The position numbers were made by a program, and so were the translations under genes. This document shows, piece by piece, positions 26,775 through 34,514 of a stretch of 64,000 bases of DNA. The DNA is from Bacteroidota bacterium. GTDB taxonomy: Bacteria > Bacteroidota > Bacteroidia > Bacteroidales > JAGONC01. The notes below the pieces were generated by a model. The model saw only the letters and a list, made by a program, of their open reading frames with translations, did no database searches and was not told where the DNA came from. Numbering within the stretch: position 1 is the first letter of the stretch; every line of letters begins with the position of its first letter. The stretch covers positions 47,614 to 111,613 of the forward strand of contig JAPLDP010000031.1 in NCBI GenBank assembly GCA_026391695.1. Direction: 5' to 3'.

Positions 26775-28922
26775 TTATAATTCGACATCAGTTTCTTCAT
26801 TAATTTTAAGATCAATGCCTTTTGATTTAAGAAATGAATCGGTTTGTTTATCAACTTCAATTGGATAATCTGGGGAATTCAAATTAATAGAGGACACAAG
26901 ATCTTTTTTAAATAATTCAATGTCTCTCTTAAACTCCCAATTCTGCATTTCAGGAGAGGCATAGTTTATTATTCTATCCATAATTCGAGCACCAGCTGAT
27001 AAAGTTTTCTCACTAAATGTTGCTACTGAGTGAAGAAGCGAAACAAATTGAGTCTCAGAAAGTGGTTTACTGGATTCCGTAATATCAATGAACTTACTTG
27101 GATTTGTTACCCAACCATTATACTTGTCTGTTTTTGCAAAAGAAATAAGTGACCTATCATAAGTTAGTATAATCCAGTGCTCATTATTATTAGTAATTCT
27201 GTCATTTGTGAATTGAAGTCCCCAAATATCATGATTAATAAGATGGGAAGGTTTTTCAATTCCAATTTCATTTAATTGGTATAAATATTCCTTTTCAAAA
27301 TTTGCACAATCTTCATGATTATAAAATGGAACTTGGACAAATTCTATACCTGATTTATTGAGAATTGATTGAAGATCTGTCATTAATGAACGAACCCAGG
27401 ATTTGACATCAATTCGTTCTGTTTTTAATGAAGAGCTATATGAACACAAATAATCCATGAAACTTTCTGGTATTCTTGCACCTTGAAGTTTTAAAGCATA
27501 ATAATTTGCCACAAACGCATTACCTGAAAACTGAAGTTCGTTTTTATCCAATTCAATCCCATCATATTTTCTCGCCTGAAGTAGATGACCGGCACACTCA
27601 TTTATATAAAAATATGGAATATGTAATCTAGCACCTAACCTTTTGGCTCTTTTAATAGACTTAACACTCATGTCAAAATATCTATTGACAAACCCTTGAT
27701 ATAGTTGAGAGCATGTATATGGAATAGCCACAGTTGGTTCTACCATTATATTAAAATCAGACCATCTATTTCCACCCAAGGATTTAGCACTTGAAACTGG
27801 ATTGGAACCTTCTAAAGCTAAATAAATAGACGCCCTTGTAATTTTAGTAATTACTGGGTGGTTTGAAGCAAGTTTTAATAAATCCTCAATCAATTTATCA
27901 ACACTTTCAATATCAACACGTTTCTTTTTGATTAGAAATTCTTTGATTTTGTCTAAACTGTTATCATCAACTTTAAAGAGAGGATGAGAAACAATACTTG
28001 CCTTTATTTCCTTTAGATTAGATATTTGTTGTGCAATAAAGGCTTCAGCAATCCAAACAGATATTTTCTTAGAATCATCAACAGTCCAATCTATATGATA
28101 ATCATTTCGCATCAAATCAGTTTGAGCTGAAACGATGTCAGCTAGTTCTATTTCATATACTCTTTTTCGAGAGTCAATATCATTTTTTGATTTTTCACTT
28201 AGTATGATATTACCATTAAAATTTCTTTTCAATTTTTCCCTTCCGAAAAGAGCTCCAATTCTTTTCTTTAGAATTTCTTCTTTGATTGAATTTAGCCCAA
28301 GAAACCCTTTTACTTGGGTTATTATCTCATCTTCACTTAGCTCTCCAGAATTTGAAAGGATAAATAAAACTGTATCGTCATAAATGCCTTCTTTTAGATC
28401 ACTTGCGTCACTGGATAACAAAGTATATGAATGAAGGGCTATCTCTCTATAGTCAATACTTTTTGGTGAGTAATCTCTAGGCAAGGGATAGTTGTTTTCA
28501 TCAAGAAATTGATTTAATAATCCATCAGATAAGATTAATCCAGCTATTAAATTAGCACTTAAGCATGTACTTGGTATATTGAGATCAGAGGTAATTTGAT
28601 TTTCAATTTTTCTAGCCTCTGTTTCACTTAACACGAATGTAGTTAAGTAGAAGAATCTGTTTATACCTAATTTGCGGAGTGACTTTTCGGCATCCTTATA
28701 AGCTTTTCTAGCAATATCAGTTTTTTGAGTAGTTATTTGATATGCTACGAGAGTTCTTTCACCAGAATCCCCTAAAGCAATGAAGTCAGTACCCCCATCA
28801 TTCTTACCATCAACATTTATTGCTTTCAAGTTGAATACTTGGTTCAATACCAACTTACAAGCATTATCGAAATAATACTTCCCTAATCTTGTAATATGAT
28901 TTGTTAAAGTTTCTTGATCCAT
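26775..28922 (-). CDS. Putative defence nuclease: restriction-endonuclease-like N-terminus plus PIN-like C-terminus
   Basis: 715 residues from the ATG at 28922 (MDQETLTNHITRLGKYYFDN); the ATG at 28964 adds 14 residues. Residues about 8-85 look like a PD-(D/E)xK fold: a helix, then NVDGKNDGGTDFIALG, then a strand LVAYQITTQ where the usual (E/Q)xK is QxT, so catalysis there is doubtful. The middle is helical, with a winged-helix-like stretch (SGELSEDEIITQVKGFLG). The last 330 residues resemble a PIN-like nuclease: IPYFYINECAGHL, SHLINHDIWGLQF and HWIILTYDRSLISFA supply spaced acidic residues. No known system is recognised. Neighbours are the 211-aa gene and type I R-M. Confidence 0.65.
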   Translation of the reverse strand: MDQETLTNHITRLGKYYFDNACKLVLNQVFNLKAINVDGKNDGGTDFIALGDSGERTLVAYQITTQKTDIARKAYKDAEKSLRKLGINRFFYLTTFVLSETEARKIENQITSDLNIPSTCLSANLIAGLILSDGLLNQFLDENNYPLPRDYSPKSIDYREIALHSYTLLSSDASDLKEGIYDDTVLFILSNSGELSEDEIITQVKGFLGLNSIKEEILKKRIGALFGREKLKRNFNGNIILSEKSKNDIDSRKRVYEIELADIVSAQTDLMRNDYHIDWTVDDSKKISVWIAEAFIAQQISNLKEIKASIVSHPLFKVDDNSLDKIKEFLIKKKRVDIESVDKLIEDLLKLASNHPVITKITRASIYLALEGSNPVSSAKSLGGNRWSDFNIMVEPTVAIPYTCSQLYQGFVNRYFDMSVKSIKRAKRLGARLHIPYFYINECAGHLLQARKYDGIELDKNELQFSGNAFVANYYALKLQGARIPESFMDYLCSYSSSLKTERIDVKSWVRSLMTDLQSILNKSGIEFVQVPFYNHEDCANFEKEYLYQLNEIGIEKPSHLINHDIWGLQFTNDRITNNNEHWIILTYDRSLISFAKTDKYNGWVTNPSKFIDITESSKPLSETQFVSLLHSVATFSEKTLSAGARIMDRIINYASPEMQNWEFKRDIELFKKDLVSSINLNSPDYPIEVDKQTDSFLKSKGIDLKINEETDVEL

Positions 28923-29139
28923 GGTTTTATCTTTTAGTATAACATGCAATATATTTGTATACAATTGTATTTATGTATACCATATAAGAGTATTTTGTAA
29001 ACTTAAACAAATTTAACAATTTTAAATTAGTAATATAGCTTTTTCAGACGATTATATCCCACTAAAAAATACCAACCCGTCGGAATGCTATTTTGACGAA
29101 TCTGAAAGTGGAGACAATTCACACAGCACTTTTGGGAGC

Positions 29140-29561
29140 AAAAAGGCAAAAAATGGCGAAGAAAAACTTTTAAATGAACTCTCTCTTATTTCGTTTCCTT
29201 TTCTTCTTCCTTCTTTCTCCTTAGTATGATTCCACTTTCTCATGAATCACAACATATCATTTAAGAAATCCCTAGTCTCAATTAAGAAATTTGTTCTTGC
29301 AAAATGACTCTTTTTTGACGTGCTTTACCAACTGGCCAGAAAGTGCTCATATTTACTTCTCTATTCCCATGTTTTACACACGATCTCTATTCAGGTGGTA
29401 TAAGAATATCATCCTGGGATGACATCTCATGTTTCTGCACAACGATAGGTGAATAAGGGCATTTTATATTATCGGAGAGAATATTCTTTCCTATGTTTCC
29501 AGAATTCAAGAAAACCAATGGGTTTTGCCCCATACCCCAAGTAGTCATGTAGTCAAATAGT
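29140..29561. repeat. FISUMP 3'-flank repeat, copy R1
   Basis: Shares blocks with 34118-34514, 39812-40013, 41462-41753 and in part 43345-43440. Common strings are CTTTCTCCTTAGTATG, ACTGGCCAGAAAGTGC, CCATGTTTTAC.CACGATCTC, GAATAAGGGCATTTTATATT and TGTTTCCAGAATTCAA. In each copy a FISUMP C-terminus (intact or relic, minus strand) follows directly on the right. Confidence 0.85.
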
Positions 29562-29605
29562 CTAATAATCCCTCACGCACCAGACACTAAAACCGTAGAT
29601 CCTAA
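29562..29605 (-). pseudogene. FISUMP C-terminal relic, cut by the 1.6-kb element (part 1)
   Basis: On the minus strand it reads YGFSVWCVRDY and a stop, the hallmark end of FISUMP proteins. The rest of the relic continues at 31195, on the far side of the inserted element. The uninterrupted counterpart is at 41754-41850. Confidence 0.8.
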
Positions 29606-31198
29606 CCTGGACAAGCCAGAACCAAAAAGGGGAAATGCGTAACTTTATTGCATGGAACTATTAACTAACACATACAAAAGGGATATAACCTGCGTGCTCT
29701 CATGTTACGATAGACTTATCATCAGCGGTACAATGCCAGAGATATCCTTTAGCCAAGGGATGACAAGATATATGTATCAAAATGAGGTTAAGATATTTGA
29801 TTATCCCAAATTTGCTGAGCCATTTAAAGATGCCATTCGGGCAAATGCTGAACGTATAGCCAAAGAACATGGAGTGGAAATTGAGTTCATTCGCAAAGCC
29901 GGCGTTAGAAAAGAATCAATTATTTCCGAGAAAATTAAACAGCGGGGCGATCATCCTGGCATTGTCCATATTATCTCAGCAATGGAGACATGCAATACAT
30001 ATAAACCATGGCACGACAAAACAACAGGAAAAACATTTTTAAAACCAGACCAAAGCAAATGTTTGCATTACTATTTTTATTTCATTGACCAGCAGGTTGG
30101 TTTAGGATATGTACGCGTACCTACATGGTGTCCTTTCCGTTTGCAGATTTATATTAACGGGCACAATTTATTGGCCACAGAATTGAAACAAGCAGGGATT
30201 AAATATACCATGATAGACAATGCTTTTGATAGTCTCGAAGATGTTGATAAAGCGCAAGAACTTTCGGACAATATCAGTATTGAGAAACTTCACCGAAAAT
30301 TAGATGAGTTTGCATGGCAGTTCTGCCCTGTCTATAAAGACTTTAACCTGAGATACCATTGGAGTGTGGTGCAAGCAGAATACGCCACCGATATCGTTTT
30401 TAAAGAGCAGGACGATTTGCAACAAATTTACAGTGAACTTATAGCCACAGCCATACACACGGTTAAACCTGAAAATATCGCAACTTTTTTGGGTCAAAAA
30501 CTTGACAACCGATATCAAGGTGAAGTTGGCAATAATTACAATGTACGCATTGAAGGCAGTCGCATAAAACATACGATGGGATCGGTGTCTATAAAAATGT
30601 ACGACAAGTTCAGTAAAATACTGCGCATAGAAACAACATCCAACGATATAAGTTTTTTTAAACACTTCCGGGAGGTAGTACACCGTGACGGGTCAAAGTC
30701 GCATGAAATGGCTCCGCTGAAGAAAAACATCTACAGTCTTTCATTTCTAACAGATAACCTGAAAGCTTCGAATAAAAGATATTTGGAGTTTATTTCAGCT
30801 TTCGATAACAAAGAAGTCGGAAGAAAAAGGCTTGGGAAAATTACTTCATCAAAAAGTGACAATAATCGAAACTACAAAGGCTTTAACTTCTTTAGTGACG
30901 ATGATTTATCAGTTTTAACAGCCATTGTTCGTGGTGAATTTAATATTAATGGTTTTAGAAACAAAAACCTGCAAAAACTACTCGGATTTAAGGGTGGCAA
31001 AATAAGCAGGTTAATCAAACGGTTGAGGGTACATGGGCTTATTAAAAAAGCTTCAGATTCATACAAATATTATATGACTAAAATCGGTAAAGAAACCATT
31101 ATTATGGCCCAGAAAATTAAAGAGTTGCTGCTAGTTCCTGCTTATTGCTACTGAATATTATGCCAAAATAAACATCAAAATAAAAGATAAGGTACTAA
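29602..31198 (+). mobile_element. 1.6-kb single-ORF insertion element with in-window empty site
   Basis: The left flank (up to 29600, ...AACCGTAGAT) and right flank (from 31195, CTAATGTAGTCGAG...) join without interruption at 41785-41805, which is near-identical on both sides. CTAA occurs at both edges (29602-29605 and 31195-31198) and once at the empty site, consistent with a 4-bp target duplication; one base beside it differs. The insert is about 1.59 kb, of which one ORF fills 95%, with 46 and 40 bp of non-coding ends. No terminal inverted repeats are seen. Confidence 0.75.
29652..31154 (+). CDS. Uncharacterised 500-aa protein of the insertion element (C-terminal winged helix)
   Basis: 500 residues. 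The body is conserved-looking but of unknown function: RDITCVLSCYDRLIISGTMP, VEIEFIRKAGVRKESI, HYYFYFIDQQVGLGYVRVPT, WCPFRLQIYINGHNLLATEL. The last 100 residues resemble a MarR-type winged helix (DDLSVLTAIVRGEFNINGFR, KISRLIKRLRVHGLIKKASD). From memory, relatives of this type are often labelled 'MarR family transcriptional regulator', which the length and the insertion context do not support. Because it is the only gene of a precisely inserted element, I infer that it is the transposase or recombinase. No DDE, HUH or tyrosine/serine recombinase signature could be assigned. Confidence 0.7.
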   Translation: MELLTNTYKRDITCVLSCYDRLIISGTMPEISFSQGMTRYMYQNEVKIFDYPKFAEPFKDAIRANAERIAKEHGVEIEFIRKAGVRKESIISEKIKQRGDHPGIVHIISAMETCNTYKPWHDKTTGKTFLKPDQSKCLHYYFYFIDQQVGLGYVRVPTWCPFRLQIYINGHNLLATELKQAGIKYTMIDNAFDSLEDVDKAQELSDNISIEKLHRKLDEFAWQFCPVYKDFNLRYHWSVVQAEYATDIVFKEQDDLQQIYSELIATAIHTVKPENIATFLGQKLDNRYQGEVGNNYNVRIEGSRIKHTMGSVSIKMYDKFSKILRIETTSNDISFFKHFREVVHRDGSKSHEMAPLKKNIYSLSFLTDNLKASNKRYLEFISAFDNKEVGRKRLGKITSSKSDNNRNYKGFNFFSDDDLSVLTAIVRGEFNINGFRNKNLQKLLGFKGGKISRLIKRLRVHGLIKKASDSYKYYMTKIGKETIIMAQKIKELLLVPAYCY

Positions 31199-31245
31199 TG
31201 TAGTCGAGCTGGAAATCCATTCCATCTGGTAAAAAGGTAATCGGC
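31195..31245 (-). pseudogene. FISUMP relic, right-hand part after the element
   Basis: The minus-strand frame encodes PITFLPDGMDFQLDYI, matching the relic at 41797-41850. It joins in frame to the piece at 29562-29605 if the element is removed. Stop codons appear further upstream. Confidence 0.65.
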
Positions 31246-31332
31246 CTTAACTCCAAAATTTAAAGAAACTTAACGCAATCCACATAGAACCAGTGGTAAC
31301 TACCTTTGGTTCCCTCGCAAGCGGGGCAGGCA

Positions 31333-31387
31333 GTGCAACAGGGCGTTCATCGTTCGTCCTACGGACGCAACGAACGCTTAGTTATTA
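31333..31387. repeat. attC-like imperfect hairpin at the RNase H stop codon
   Basis: GTGCAAC ... GTTATTA bracket an imperfect inverted repeat (GCGTTC...GGACGCAACGAACGC). The RNase H-like gene's TAA is the last three bases of the element, as in integron cassettes. A second copy is at 41913-41967. Core-site matches are imperfect, so the attC reading is tentative. Confidence 0.4.
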
Positions 31388-32221
31388 GGTGCTGTGCATT
31401 TCCTTTCTTAGTTTCTTAATTGTTCTGTATATATGTATATGGTGATTAAACACTGACTTGATTCTTACACTATATTCGTTACGTCTCTGCAATTTAGCAG
31501 CAAGCTTATCATCAGCATATATCTTCAGTTTATTTCCTTTGTTCGATTCATTGCATATTTCTACCCAAACTTCCCATTCATCTTGCACAGGATCCTTTCT
31601 GAAGATATGTATATGTAATTCTTTTTTCTCGTGGAGTTTTGTGTAATTAATCTCATTTCCGTCATATTTCCTTTTACCTATTTTTTCTCCTTTCTTTGAA
31701 AGCCGGTCGGTTTTTATTCCTTCTTTTTTCCCCGATTTGGCAAGTTTATCAGCGATTTTGTTTTGTTTCCTCGGTCTAAATTCAATATTTACTCTAGCAT
31801 ATGTTTTATCAGATAGTTTCTTCCGAGTTTTATCAAGTTCATCCAGTAATTTATGGTTTTTAATGGGTTTACCTTCATAATTTTTCCACTTATTACTTCT
31901 CCAATTCTTTATTTTATTAGGAGAAGTTTTTTCTGATTCACTTAATCCAAATCTATCCGTTATAAAAATTATCTGCTTAATATTCCTTAACAATACCCTA
32001 TATTCACTAAATACATCAATAGTTTTTTTCATTGCTTGTATAAGTGCCTCTAATTCTAATCTTTCAATATTACCACCAGTATATCGACCTATAGATATAG
32101 GGATAGGCTCAAGAGGTATAGAGTCTGGAAATGTAATGACAAATCCAACCCCTCCAGAATTCTCGGAATTATAATCCATAGCACCATCGCAATTTACATA
32201 TACAGCATGTGGATTTAACAT
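31385..32221 (-). CDS. RNase H-like protein with C-terminal extension
   Basis: 278 residues. Residues 1-165 match the RNase HI plan with its four acidic positions: VNCDGAMDYN (first Asp), IERLELEALIQAM (Glu), IIFITDRFGL (Asp) and RPRKQNKIADKLAKSG (last Asp). The C-terminal 110 residues are basic (KKGEKIGKRKYDGNEINYTK ... LAAKLQRRNEYSVRIKSVFN) and may bind RNA or DNA. It would cleave RNA in RNA:DNA hybrids or another structured RNA. It begins 30 bp after the tRNA-like element and follows the HEPN gene in the same direction, so the three are probably one transcript. Its stop codon lies within the attC-like hairpin. Confidence 0.75.
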   Translation of the reverse strand: MLNPHAVYVNCDGAMDYNSENSGGVGFVITFPDSIPLEPIPISIGRYTGGNIERLELEALIQAMKKTIDVFSEYRVLLRNIKQIIFITDRFGLSESEKTSPNKIKNWRSNKWKNYEGKPIKNHKLLDELDKTRKKLSDKTYARVNIEFRPRKQNKIADKLAKSGKKEGIKTDRLSKKGEKIGKRKYDGNEINYTKLHEKKELHIHIFRKDPVQDEWEVWVEICNESNKGNKLKIYADDKLAAKLQRRNEYSVRIKSVFNHHIHIYRTIKKLRKEMHST

Positions 32222-32251
32222 TATCCTTTCATTTAGATTTTAAAGTAAATG

Positions 32252-32343
32252 TGCAGCATGAGGAATCGAACCTCAATCGCCCCTTGGACAAGAAACCTTG
32301 GATTCCTTCTCCGAGGGGGTGCTTTACCTTTAAGCTATACTGC
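32252..32343 (-). tRNA. tRNA-like RNA with a greatly extended anticodon arm
   Basis: The minus strand folds as a tRNA. There is an acceptor-type stem (GCAGTA against TGCTGC with one G:U), then U8-A9, a D-arm (GCTT AAAGGTA AAGC) and a canonical T-arm (TGAGG TTCGATT CCTCA). In place of a 17-base anticodon arm is a roughly 40-base hairpin: CCCCT..GGA pairs with TCC.AGGGG, then AAGGAA with TTTCTT, closing on the 7-base loop TCCAAGG. If read as an anticodon loop this gives CAA, but base 33 is C rather than U. No CCA is encoded (ACA follows). The first 14 bases overlap the 3' end of the HEPN gene. It could be a damaged tRNA gene, an attachment site or a functional mimic. Confidence 0.55.
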
Positions 32344-33205
32344 TTATAAGTTGTTCAATCATTTCTTTATCGGGTTCTAATCCAAATTCTAAGACACAAT
32401 ATCTTTTGAATTTAGAAATTATCCTGTCTTGATTATTATGATTTATCTTACTCTGTTGTTCTTTTTTAAAGTCTGGTATCATAATTTTCTCAACAATTTT
32501 TCTTGTAGTCAATTTTGAAACAATTTTGCTATCGATCTCCAAAACAATTCTCCTGAGAATATTAATAGAATCAATAATTATACTAAAATTAAGCATATTT
32601 GCATTCTGTTTATTTGCGAAGTCAATTCCTTGTCTAGGATGAGAAAGCTTTGAATCCCAAAACTCATTTATTCTTTGTCCTTTTGTTTTTATTAATTGAT
32701 TTAAGCTGTTGCTTATATTGACAGAGTTCTGATGAGTTAGTCTATTTCTTTTTAATCGTAAATAATCCAAGGTATCTATTAATTCAGCAATAAAGTCAAT
32801 TTTGTCAATTGCTAATCTATTTAGCATTTTATCAAATAAAAGTGAATCAGATTCAACTTCTTCTAGTTTTTTATCAAAGGACTTTATATTCTCATCTACT
32901 TGTTGTGAAAAATCTAGTATGTTTTTTAAGTAACTCTCAAAATGAGAATATATTAAAAGAAATATACCTTGTATTAAAGTTGCATCAGTCTTCGCGTGCT
33001 CTTTTTCTAACTCCTTTAGCTTAATATTATGTTTTCTTTTAAAAGGGTTTGAAACAAAATAGTCCTGTGTTAGAGTTTCAGGTTTTTTATCAATCATTTC
33101 AAAATAATCAATACAGAATTGATTCCACACAAATGAGTAATGCGTAAAACTGTTATTTAACTCAGATAAAATTCTATAAAAATCACGAAGTTCTCTAGTT
33201 TTCAT
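32330..33205 (-). CDS. HEPN-like protein (candidate RNase effector)
   Basis: 291 residues, almost entirely helical, without signal or membrane segments. The stretch DTLDYLRLKRNRLTHQNS contains RNRLTH, an R-x4-H motif as in HEPN ribonucleases. Upstream helices (LIQGIFLLIYSHFESYLKNI) also resemble the HEPN/MAE-type hypothetical family, where an SH-E-Y segment precedes the R-x4-H helix. HEPN proteins of this kind are toxins or RNases in abortive-infection and toxin-antitoxin systems. Downstream on the same strand are the tRNA-like RNA (14-bp overlap) and the RNase H-like gene. A group II intron ends 18 bp upstream of its start codon. Confidence 0.65.
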   Translation of the reverse strand: MKTRELRDFYRILSELNNSFTHYSFVWNQFCIDYFEMIDKKPETLTQDYFVSNPFKRKHNIKLKELEKEHAKTDATLIQGIFLLIYSHFESYLKNILDFSQQVDENIKSFDKKLEEVESDSLLFDKMLNRLAIDKIDFIAELIDTLDYLRLKRNRLTHQNSVNISNSLNQLIKTKGQRINEFWDSKLSHPRQGIDFANKQNANMLNFSIIIDSINILRRIVLEIDSKIVSKLTTRKIVEKIMIPDFKKEQQSKINHNNQDRIISKFKRYCVLEFGLEPDKEMIEQLISSIA

Positions 33206-33223
33206 TTTATGCTGTAATGTTTA

Positions 33224-33995
33224 GTCGGGTAGGTCAGGGGCATTGCTGCCCCTTTCCCCCCTAAGAACCGTACGTGCGACTTTCACCGCATACGGCTCAA
33301 GTCCTCATAAATCGGATTTAACCGACCGGCAATCTTACAAATACAGATAATGCCTTTGCAATACTGCGTTGTAATGATTTAACGAGTTTCCTCAGTTTCA
33401 AGTGCACATCCTTCTTGCGACGGATTCATTTGCTTTCCTGAATTGAAAATCTTATTACACCTTTCTTGCAATTGAGAACCAGATGGAAGTCTGCCCCCTT
33501 TCGGGTCTGGTATAACCAGTATCCCGGCGATTACAGCCGGGCATTTGCTTGCTCCATCCTCCCATACCTGCAATACATTGTATGCGTCTCACGACGAACC
33601 TACCCCGGAAGCCGGGGAGTTTTACAGGCTTACCACGTTCCGCTCAAATAACAAAATGGGTTAGGTGCTGCCTATATACCGGAAGATCCACATCCATGTG
33701 CTCATAGCAAACGTACTTGCATCTTGTCTTCTTGCCATTTTGGTTAATGTGTATCAGCAACTTTCACATTTCGCAGCATGACGATACGTCAACGGCAGTT
33801 CACTTGCATTCACCATGCCATCCAAGCCGACACCTGTCCGGACGTTACTATCTGACAGGGAATCTTATCCCGGCAGCTTCACACCTCAACGTTGCCATTG
33901 ACGCATGTGCCGGTAGGCTACTCATGATGGAACATGAGGTTAATTCAGTCTGTAAAAGAACGATTAACAGTTATTTAAGCGACCTCGTGTCGCAC
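33224..33995 (-). mobile_element. ORF-less group II intron
   Basis: The minus strand starts GTGCGACACGAGG, matching the GUGYG 5' end. It contains the block GGAACGTGGTAAGCC typical of the region before the maturase ORF, and has a perfect 34-base domain V at 33265-33298 (GAGCCGTATGCGG...GTACGGTTC, with the AGC triad). A domain VI-like GGGGCAGCAATGCCCC hairpin and the end ...CTACCCGAC follow. At about 772 bases it has no reverse transcriptase, only a shadow ORF, so it would depend on a maturase elsewhere. It lies between a FISUMP 3'-flank repeat and the HEPN gene. Confidence 0.8.
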
Positions 33996-34012
33996 TTTGT
34001 ATTACACTTAAC

Positions 34013-34095
34013 GCCAGTCCGTCTAATAACTTCCTCGTCGTTTTAACGATTAAGAAGTAAAGATACAAATATTCAGAGGAAAATGATATGGCGTA
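34013..34095. repeat. FISUMP distal-flank repeat, copy 1
   Basis: About 80% identical to 62938-63020 (AGTCCGTCTAA.. CGTCGTTTT .. AGTAAAG.TACAAATATTC). Both copies lie 3' of FISUMP genes. The group II intron abuts this copy. Confidence 0.75.
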
Positions 34096-34117
34096 GCCTT
34101 TTATAATTTTTGAGCAA

Positions 34118-34514
34118 GAAGGCAAAAAAGGCGAAAAAACCTTTTAAAACCCTCTCTCTCCTTCCTTTCCCTTTTTTCCCTCTTTCTCCTTAGTATGGTT
34201 TCACTTTCCCCATAACTCTCAACATGTCAACGAATAATTCCCTGGCCTCGACCAAGGAATTTGCTCTGGCAAAATGACCCCTTTATTGAGATGCTTTACC
34301 GACTGGCCAGAAAGTGCCTTTATTTAGTTAGCATACTCGTGTTTTACGTATGATTTCCTCACAGGTGAACCATATGCTTCTGGGAAAAAATCGTGCGTGT
34401 TTTGTCATATCGCACAGTTAAGAAAAGCAATTAATATTATCAGAGAGAGGATGTCCTTTCTTATACTTTTGTGATTCAAGAAAATTAGATATAGCCACTC
34501 TATCCCCCAAATTG
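34118..34514. repeat. FISUMP 3'-flank repeat, copy R2
   Basis: Aligns along its length with R1 (29140-29561), starting AAGGCAAAAAAGGCGAA and including CTTTCTCCTTAGTATGGTTT and GACTGGCCAGAAAGTGCC. It ends at the stop codon of the FISUMP gene at 34515. Confidence 0.85.

Larger units (their letters stand above)
28965..29651. other. AT-rich promoter region plus FISUMP 3'-flank repeat (copy R1)
   Basis: 28955-28980 carries overlapping small palindromes (TTGTATACAA, TACAATTGTA, GTATAC) upstream of the 28922 start. From about 29140 to 29561 the sequence is the conserved FISUMP 3' flank, followed by a FISUMP relic and the left end of the 1.6-kb element. No gene is seen. Confidence 0.55.

Noticed and set aside
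29652..31154. MarR-family transcriptional regulator
   Set aside because: Only the last 100 of 500 residues resemble a winged helix, and the gene is the sole occupant of an inserted element. A mobility protein is the simpler reading.
33379..33573. 64-codon minus-strand frame (MQVWEDGASKCPAVIAG...)
   Set aside because: It lies inside the group II intron ribozyme, between the D I-III region and domain V, and has no reverse-transcriptase similarity. It is better explained as intron RNA.
33658..33672. GGTTAGGTGCTG as a third attC-type core site, similar to 31384 and 43301
   Set aside because: It falls in the interior of the group II intron, so the match to the other two places is probably chance.
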